A stretch of 38,101 nt of DNA from Thermoguttaceae bacterium (GTDB taxonomy: Bacteria; Planctomycetota; Planctomycetia; Pirellulales; Thermoguttaceae), in assembly GCA_017408405.1 (NCBI GenBank), contig JAFQUP010000127.1, positions 1 to 38,101 on the forward strand, written 5' to 3'. The notes beneath the pieces were generated by a model, which worked only from the letters and a program-made list of their open reading frames with translations, searched no databases and was not told where the DNA came from. The position numbers were made by a program, and so were the translations under genes. How positions within the stretch are numbered: the stretch's first letter is position 1; every line of letters starts with the position of its first letter. Below are positions 34,117 through 38,101 of the stretch, in pieces.

Positions 34117-34521
34117 ATGACAAACGCGAAAATTTTTTATGGAACGGTATTTCCGGGAAGTTCAGCTGTTTTTTTGGCCCGAATCGTGGGAGAGTATTCC
34201 GAAGTACTCAAGAGAAGTGATTTAAGTTCCGCTTTCTATTCCGCTTCACTCATTGACCCGATTTTTCCGGATCGATTCACCTTAATTCCTGGGCACGAAA
34301 ATGTTTCTCTGGATTTAGAAACCGTCTTTTTCAATGCTCTCAGAACAGACCAGTCCTGGGATCTTGACGCGGATGGTTTTAATTTTCGGCATATTCCGGA
34401 TATTTCAGAAAAACCTTTGTTTGAGGAATCTCGGAGATTTTATCAGCTGGATTATGTTTTTAATCTTAAGGATTCCAGCCGTCTTCCGGCCAGAGTCATC
34501 TTCAGGATTCTGACTCATTGA
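34117..34521 (+). CDS. Phage structural protein of unknown role
   Basis: 134 residues, beta-rich. It starts with TNAKIFYGTVFPGSSAVFLARIVGEY and has the block ALRTDQSWDLDADGFNFRHIPD followed by FYQLDYVFNLKDSSRLPARVIFRIL. I recall similar 'W-x-x-D-x-x-G-x-N-F' proteins near head-tail genes in phage-like clusters, without a known function. No clear ribosome-binding site. It comes after the MITE-like element, so its expression could depend on that element. Confidence 0.6.
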   Translation: MTNAKIFYGTVFPGSSAVFLARIVGEYSEVLKRSDLSSAFYSASLIDPIFPDRFTLIPGHENVSLDLETVFFNALRTDQSWDLDADGFNFRHIPDISEKPLFEESRRFYQLDYVFNLKDSSRLPARVIFRILTH

Positions 34522-34605
34522 GAGTGAAGTTTTTGCAGCAAATTTTTAGCTGTTTGAGGAATTTAGGATTTTTTCAACACGATAATTTTTTGAAAGGCTA
34601 TTTTC

Positions 34606-34821
34606 ATGAATAATTCATTGAAGCAAATTTTAAAAATTCGTGCGCAAACATTAGCGATGATTGAAGAGCTGACCCTTTCGCCGAAACCATCTTACGCGAT
34701 TGAAAATCAATCCGTTTCATGGGAAAGTTACCTGAAACAGCTTCAGGAAACGGTGAGCTGGTGCGATCGGCAGATTCAAGCGGAAGAGCCGTTTGAGATT
34801 CATTCGATTGCGCGAACATGA
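34606..34821 (+). CDS. Small helical phage protein
   Basis: 71 residues: a helix (LKQILKIRAQTLAMIEELT), a PKPSYAIENQSVSWESYLKQLQETVSWCDRQIQ segment, and an acidic end. GAAAGG at eight bases before the ATG. The 'pkPSY...vSW..Y...L' pattern is familiar from short genes next to head-tail connector genes; function unknown. Confidence 0.65.
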   Translation: MNNSLKQILKIRAQTLAMIEELTLSPKPSYAIENQSVSWESYLKQLQETVSWCDRQIQAEEPFEIHSIART

Positions 34822-34880
34822 AATTTTGAGCGAAATGTTTTACTGTTTTTTTTATTTTGGTTTTTTCCTGTTTAATTGCC

Positions 34881-35486
34881 ATGATTTCATTTTCGCCTGA
34901 TGAAGATTTTCTTATTTTTGACAGAAAAGAAGCGTTGACCTGGGCACGTCCCTTAAGTGGTTTTTCCGCTTCGATAGAAGAAGCTCTCCGTCTTTCCTGT
35001 CTGGATCAAATTTCAAAAACTTCGCCAGAGGGAGTTGCTGAGGGAATTTGGGTTTTTCCTAAAAAATTTCTAATGGAAATTCCAATTCCAGGGGATTGGT
35101 TGGTGGATTCATCCGGAATTCGCTGGACCATTTCTGAAGTTCGGGATTTTTCGATTAGAAACTGCTGGAAATGTTTTGCCGTTAATTTGCTGAAACATTT
35201 TTGTTTATGTGATGTGCTGGATGTTTATCGCCCACAGTGGAGTCTCGATGAGTCAGGGGTTCCGGTTGCCAGTTATCGACTTTCCAGACCAGGTATTCCG
35301 GTTCGGATACTGCCTCCGGGAACAAATGGCGAAGTCGAGATTCGTTTTTCGGATCCAGAACTGGCGCTTTTCCAGTATGATCGTCTTGAAACTCCAACAA
35401 ATAGGGTATTTCAGGTTATTGAGTTTAGATCGGCTTCTGCTTGGAATGAAGTTTCCAAAGTATTTTGTCAGGAGGTTTATTCATGA
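34881..35486 (+). CDS. Putative head-tail connector protein
   Basis: 201 residues from the ATG at 34881; an in-frame TTG 24 bases upstream adds eight hydrophobic residues and is less likely. Central segment IPIPGDWLVDSSGIRWTISEVRDF resembles the beta core of small head-completion or stopper proteins that read 'GD.ivd..G..W.I..v'. The C-terminal ~90 residues are a second beta region (RPGIPVRILPPGTNGEVEIRF). Its stop overlaps the next start (ATGA), so both are co-translated. Confidence 0.5.
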   Translation: MISFSPDEDFLIFDRKEALTWARPLSGFSASIEEALRLSCLDQISKTSPEGVAEGIWVFPKKFLMEIPIPGDWLVDSSGIRWTISEVRDFSIRNCWKCFAVNLLKHFCLCDVLDVYRPQWSLDESGVPVASYRLSRPGIPVRILPPGTNGEVEIRFSDPELALFQYDRLETPTNRVFQVIEFRSASAWNEVSKVFCQEVYS

Positions 35487-35842
35487 ACGTTGCCCAGAAA
35501 TTTCGTACTCTTTGGGATTCTTCTGAAGCACTTAAAGCGGTTCTTCCGACAGAATTTCTCATGACTGGGACTTCGATTCGCAAAGAATTGCCATTTGGAG
35601 TCATTCGTGAAAATAAAATGGATTTTCTTTCGATGACAAACCGTGGCCCGAAAACTTATTTTATGCATGCAGATATTGAACTGTCTGTCGCCTCGCATAA
35701 TGCGGTTGAGGTTTTTCTAAATGAAATTCCCAAAATTTTCAACGCGGAAAATCATTTTCAGATTCAGGATCTGAGAACAGTGTGTCAGTCAATGGAGTAT
35801 TGGAAAACGGTCTTTACGGTTTCGTACTGGGAAGATCTTTGA
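35483..35842 (+). CDS. Putative tail-terminator/neck-like protein
   Basis: 119 residues. AGGAGGT lies seven bases before the ATG, which overlaps the previous stop. The layout (helix with FRTLWDSSEALKAVLP, then LPFGVIRENK, then ADIELSVASHNAVEVFLNEIPKIF) follows the beta-alpha pattern of tail-terminator or DUF3168-like proteins, which cap the tail tube. If right, the particle was once tailed. Low certainty on the exact family. Confidence 0.5.
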   Translation: MNVAQKFRTLWDSSEALKAVLPTEFLMTGTSIRKELPFGVIRENKMDFLSMTNRGPKTYFMHADIELSVASHNAVEVFLNEIPKIFNAENHFQIQDLRTVCQSMEYWKTVFTVSYWEDL

Positions 35843-35931
35843 AAGCAGGATGAGCTTTATCTGCTCCGCGGATTCGAGGAGTTTTCTTTTTTTAACCAAA
35901 CTTTTCTGTTAAACAAAATTGGAGATTTTTT

Positions 35932-36474
35932 ATGGCTATTTCACTTGAAACGCGTATTTCCTCAGAGATTGGGTGGAATTGGCAGGATACTACGCCTGGC
36001 TCTGAGGATTCTGCCGCGGAAATTTTAGCTTCACATACGAAGACTCAGGGGCAGTTTCGAAAGCAGCTTTCAGTTTCTACTCAGTCGGATCCGAGCGTAA
36101 ATGCTGTTTGGTTTACCGAAAATGCGTTGATTCCCCCGTTTACTTCCGTTACTCATGATTTAAGCAGGATGATTTTGCGACTTTACGGGACAGATATTTT
36201 TGTGCGTTTTGCTTCGCTTTGCTCAATTTATCTTTTTAATCGTTCTGAGACACTGCCGTTGGTCATTGCCAATACTGGATCAACGACTGCTTCCAATATC
36301 CTGTCCAGCAGTTTTTTGAGTATTATCGTTCCTCCAGGAGGTTTTTTTACGCTTTGCAATCCGAAAGCGGATTGGGTGATCACTCCTGAAAGAAATGAAC
36401 TTCAGCTTCAAAACGCGTTTGCCTCTGAAATTCATTACGACCTGTTTCTAAATGGGTGTCAAATTAATGAGTAA
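35932..36474 (+). CDS. Phage structural protein, unknown
   Basis: 180 residues, beta-rich with little charge: TQSDPSVNAVWFTENALIPP, ILRLYGTDIFVRFASLCSIYLFN, LSIIVPPGGFFTLCNPKADWVITP and LQLQNAFASEIHYDLFLNG. The ordered strands and the VPPGG turn suggest a virion protein such as a tail tube or capsid-associated beta-sandwich. Not recognised further. TTGGAG eight bases upstream of the ATG. Confidence 0.55.
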   Translation: MAISLETRISSEIGWNWQDTTPGSEDSAAEILASHTKTQGQFRKQLSVSTQSDPSVNAVWFTENALIPPFTSVTHDLSRMILRLYGTDIFVRFASLCSIYLFNRSETLPLVIANTGSTTASNILSSSFLSIIVPPGGFFTLCNPKADWVITPERNELQLQNAFASEIHYDLFLNGCQINE

Positions 36475-36526
36475 TTTGGAAATAGATTCTGAATAATCCA
36501 AAATTTTTATTCTGAAAATGAAATAA

Positions 36527-36588
36527 CTGATTTCAGCCGTCGTTTTTTGACAGGTATTTTCTGACAGGCGGCTGGAATTTCAGTTTTT
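36527..36588 (+). terminator. Possible terminator within the module
   Basis: CAGCCG (36534-36539) pairs with CGGCTG (36569-36574), the stem extends imperfectly through CTGA/TCAG to 36527 and 36583, and five T follow. The loop contains TGACAGG twice. Confidence 0.5.
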
Positions 36589-36708
36589 ATCTTAATAAAT
36601 ACTTTAAAATCTACTCGAATCTTCGTGAATAAATGGATTTGGAGGCTGAGTTTAATATTCGGCTCATTTTCAATTTGGTATTTTTTCTTTTTGGGAGGGA
36701 GTTACCCC

Positions 36709-37575
36709 ATGGCCAATCTGATTTCAGTTCCTCAAACGACGGTTCCTTTTTTTGAATTGGCAGGCTCTCCCGTTGAATCTTTTACTGCGGAAGGATTTTG
36801 CGCTACCCGCCGCTTTCTGGTTCGATGGGAAGACCGACTAAATTTTGCTCGGGATGTCATGGGACATTCAAGCCTTTTCAATTATCAATCATCGACCTAT
36901 TATCCCAATCGAACTTCCGTATTTCCTGTTAAACTTACTTTCAAACCCGCTGATGAAAAAACGATTGAGTATCAGGAAATCTCAGCTCTTCATCTTGGAT
37001 TGAATTCCTATGATGGATGGGCCTTGGCGACTATCGAATATGAAACGCTAACTCAGATGGATTTGGATTTTGGAGTGGATGCCGAGGCTGGAACGAAAAT
37101 TACCTATCGACTTTCATGGGAATCTGTTGATGAGGAACTTCCATATTCTCCGGATTGGGTTTGGGAGGATTCTTCTGCTTCAATTCCGGCGGAAACGCCT
37201 TTGCTTCAAAGAATTCCTCAGGCCATTCACGTTATCATTTGGTCGCAGGTCCTAAATCCGCCGTGGAGGACGATTCAGGAAACTCAAGGAAAAGTAAATG
37301 CGTCTGAATTTCTTGATTGCCCGCCAGGAACACTGCTTTTTGAAGGAGCTGCCGCCAATAAACTCTACCGGTCGACTTTTGAGGAAGGAGAGTCGCCTTA
37401 CTGCTGGGCAATTACCTTTACTTTTCGTCAAAAAGCAATCCATCATGATTCGGGAATTTACGGTTGGAATCACTTCTTTCGAGTTTCAGACGGTTCCTGG
37501 CAAATCGTGAACAATCATGGAAAAAGAATCTATGATTCAGCTGAATTCGCGCCGCTTTTTGAGTCTGAAAGTTAA
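36709..37575 (+). CDS. Phage structural (tail- or neck-type) protein, last gene of the module
   Basis: 288 residues from ATG at 36709, chosen because GGGAGGGAG lies just upstream; an in-frame GTG at 36625 would add a hydrophobic 28-residue leader without ribosome-binding site. Segments such as FCATRRFLVRWEDRLNFARDVMGH, YYPNRTSVFPVKLTFKP and YDGWALATIEYET, followed by beta strands ending HDSGIYGWNHFFRVSDGSWQIV, look like an oligomeric virion protein. I recall the 'ATRRFLV-W-dR' start from planctomycete phage clusters, without a function. Nothing phage-like follows it. Confidence 0.6.
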   Translation: MANLISVPQTTVPFFELAGSPVESFTAEGFCATRRFLVRWEDRLNFARDVMGHSSLFNYQSSTYYPNRTSVFPVKLTFKPADEKTIEYQEISALHLGLNSYDGWALATIEYETLTQMDLDFGVDAEAGTKITYRLSWESVDEELPYSPDWVWEDSSASIPAETPLLQRIPQAIHVIIWSQVLNPPWRTIQETQGKVNASEFLDCPPGTLLFEGAAANKLYRSTFEEGESPYCWAITFTFRQKAIHHDSGIYGWNHFFRVSDGSWQIVNNHGKRIYDSAEFAPLFESES

Positions 37576-37689
37576 GAGAATGTTTTCGATGAAATGTTTA
37601 AGACGCGCGGAAGAGATTAAAGGTCTCTGAAACATCAAATTATTTTACTAATTTCGGAAAAGAAAGATACGATTGGTTAAGAAATTTAA

Positions 37690-37718
37690 AAGCCGAACAT
37701 CCAAAAATGTCCGGCTTT
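37690..37718 (+). terminator. Terminator at the right end of the phage-like module
   Basis: AAGCCGAACAT (37690-37700) pairs with ATGTCCGGCTT (37707-37717) with one mismatch, then T-run. The A/T-rich left side allows it to serve also the minus-strand gene ending at 37744. Confidence 0.8.
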
Positions 37719-37743
37719 TTGAGTGGTTTTCAGTAAAACGGTT

Positions 37744-38101
37744 TTATTTCTTCGCAGTTTTCTTGGCGCATTTTTTCGCGCATTTCTTTGCCGGGGCTTT
37801 TTCTTCCGCGGCTTCCGTTTTTTTGCACGCTTTTTTAGCGCATTTTTTCGCGGGTGCTTTCACTTCTTCCGCGGCTTCCGCTTTTTTGCAGCATTTTTTC
37901 GTGCATTTTTTCGCGGGTGCTTTCACTTCTTCCGCGGCTTCCGCTTTTTTGCAGCATTTTTTCGTGCATTTTTTCGCGGGCGCTTTCACTTCTTCCGCGG
38001 CTTCCGCTTTTTTGCAGCATTTTTTCGTGCATTTTTTCGCGGGTGCTTTCACTTCTTCCGCGGCTTCCGCTTTTTTGCAGCATTTTTTCGTGCATTTTTT
38101 C
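37744..38101 (-). CDS. Lysine-rich, cysteine-bearing histone H1-like protein, C-terminal part
   Basis: The frame is open to the right edge, so only the C-terminal ~118 residues are seen. They consist of 21-residue units containing KKCTKKCCKKAEAAEE followed by VKAPA, then a diverged end (KKCAKKCAKKTAKK). Lys/Ala/Pro-rich tails of this kind bind DNA in bacterial H1-like proteins such as Chlamydia Hc1/Hc2 and planctomycete homologues. Three Cys per unit is unusual and could allow disulfide or metal cross-linking. GTG codons inside the repeats are probably internal. Repeats give several overlapping open frames; this frame is chosen for its histone-like composition. Confidence 0.75.
   Translation of the reverse strand, partial: KKCTKKCCKKAEAAEEVKAPAKKCTKKCCKKAEAAEEVKAPAKKCTKKCCKKAEAAEEVKAPAKKCTKKCCKKAEAAEEVKAPAKKCAKKACKKTEAAEEKAPAKKCAKKCAKKTAKK
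37861..38101 (-). repeat. 63-nt in-frame tandem repeat in the H1-like gene
   Basis: Units begin at 37861, 37924, 37987 and 38050, the last cut by the window edge. They differ in only one or two bases (CGCGGGTGC/CGCGGGCGC). The array probably continues to the right. Confidence 0.95.

Larger units (their letters stand above)
20980..37575 (+). mobile_element. Phage-derived head-morphogenesis region (prophage remnant, satellite or domesticated particle)
   Basis: All genes here lie on the plus strand and are more AT-rich than the host genes. The order TerS-TerL-portal-small protein-protease/scaffold-decoration-major capsid-fibre-connectors is that of a tailed-phage head module. Upstream genes (protease, ParB-like, ABC-GNAT) are plausible cargo or DNA-modification functions. 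No integrase, excisionase, repressor, replication, tape-measure, holin or endolysin is seen, and no tRNA or direct-repeat attachment site could be recognised. Boundaries are approximate: left after the structured RNA, right before the terminator at 37690. Confidence 0.75.

Noticed and set aside
36625..36708. Longer start of the last phage gene (GTG, hydrophobic leader)
   Set aside because: No ribosome-binding site for the GTG, while GGGAGGGAG precedes the ATG at 36709.
20182..37743. Attachment sites or a tRNA gene at the ends of the phage-like region
   Set aside because: By eye I found no tRNA and no convincing direct repeat flanking the region; a computed repeat search would be needed.

Overview
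The window looks like a piece of a Planctomycetota chromosome, perhaps a Pirellulales-type lineage from an anoxic or gut habitat. This is inference. It rests on a beta-barrel protein of the Pirellulaceae BBP7 type at the left edge, a membrane-anchored prenyltransferase/squalene-cyclase repeat protein of the kind common in planctomycetes, BamD- and LptE-like lipoproteins (so a Gram-negative envelope with LPS transport), and a lysine-rich histone-H1-like protein at the right edge. The host part is of middling GC with many AT-rich spacers. The part right of about 20.2 kb appears more AT-rich.

Layout, host part (1-20.2 kb): 3' end of an outer-membrane barrel gene; a Cys/His-repeat zinc-ribbon protein; rplU (bL21); on the minus strand a UDP-glucuronate decarboxylase-type SDR and a degenerate receiver-domain protein; recO; a bamD-lptE pair; a four-helix membrane protein with an (SVSD)n repeat whose 3' end overlaps an M48 (Ste24-like) protease gene; the squalene-cyclase-like repeat protein; on the minus strand a large anchored protein with a secretin N0/STN-type domain; rpsU (bS21) with a very strong ribosome-binding site; and on the minus strand a GH57 alpha-glucan enzyme and rlmN. 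Many units end in clear rho-independent terminators. Three candidate promoters share a TTGCGT -35 box.

Layout, mobile part (20.5-37.6 kb, all plus strand): an AT-rich upstream stretch and near-consensus promoter drive an unidentified structured RNA of about 400 nt that ends in a perfect 12-bp terminator stem. After it come a small unknown protein, a membrane-anchored trypsin-like protease, a ParB/Srx-domain protein and an ABC-ATPase/GNAT fusion protein (a candidate Mom-like DNA-modification pair). Then follows a head-morphogenesis module: small terminase, large terminase, portal, small unknown protein, prohead protease with a possible scaffold tail, decoration-like protein, major capsid protein, a fibre-like protein and seven smaller connector/neck/tail-like proteins. 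I see no integrase, repressor, replication, tape-measure or lysis gene before the module ends at a terminator and a host-type gene, so it is a remnant, a capsid-encoding satellite, or a domesticated/gene-transfer-like particle.

A family of ~165-bp elements with 19-bp imperfect terminal inverted repeats (MITE-like) has one copy between rpsU and the GH57 gene and a second, diverged copy inside the capsid module. Several proteins carry in-frame tandem repeats that look recently expanded at DNA level (42-nt, 12-nt and 63-nt units).
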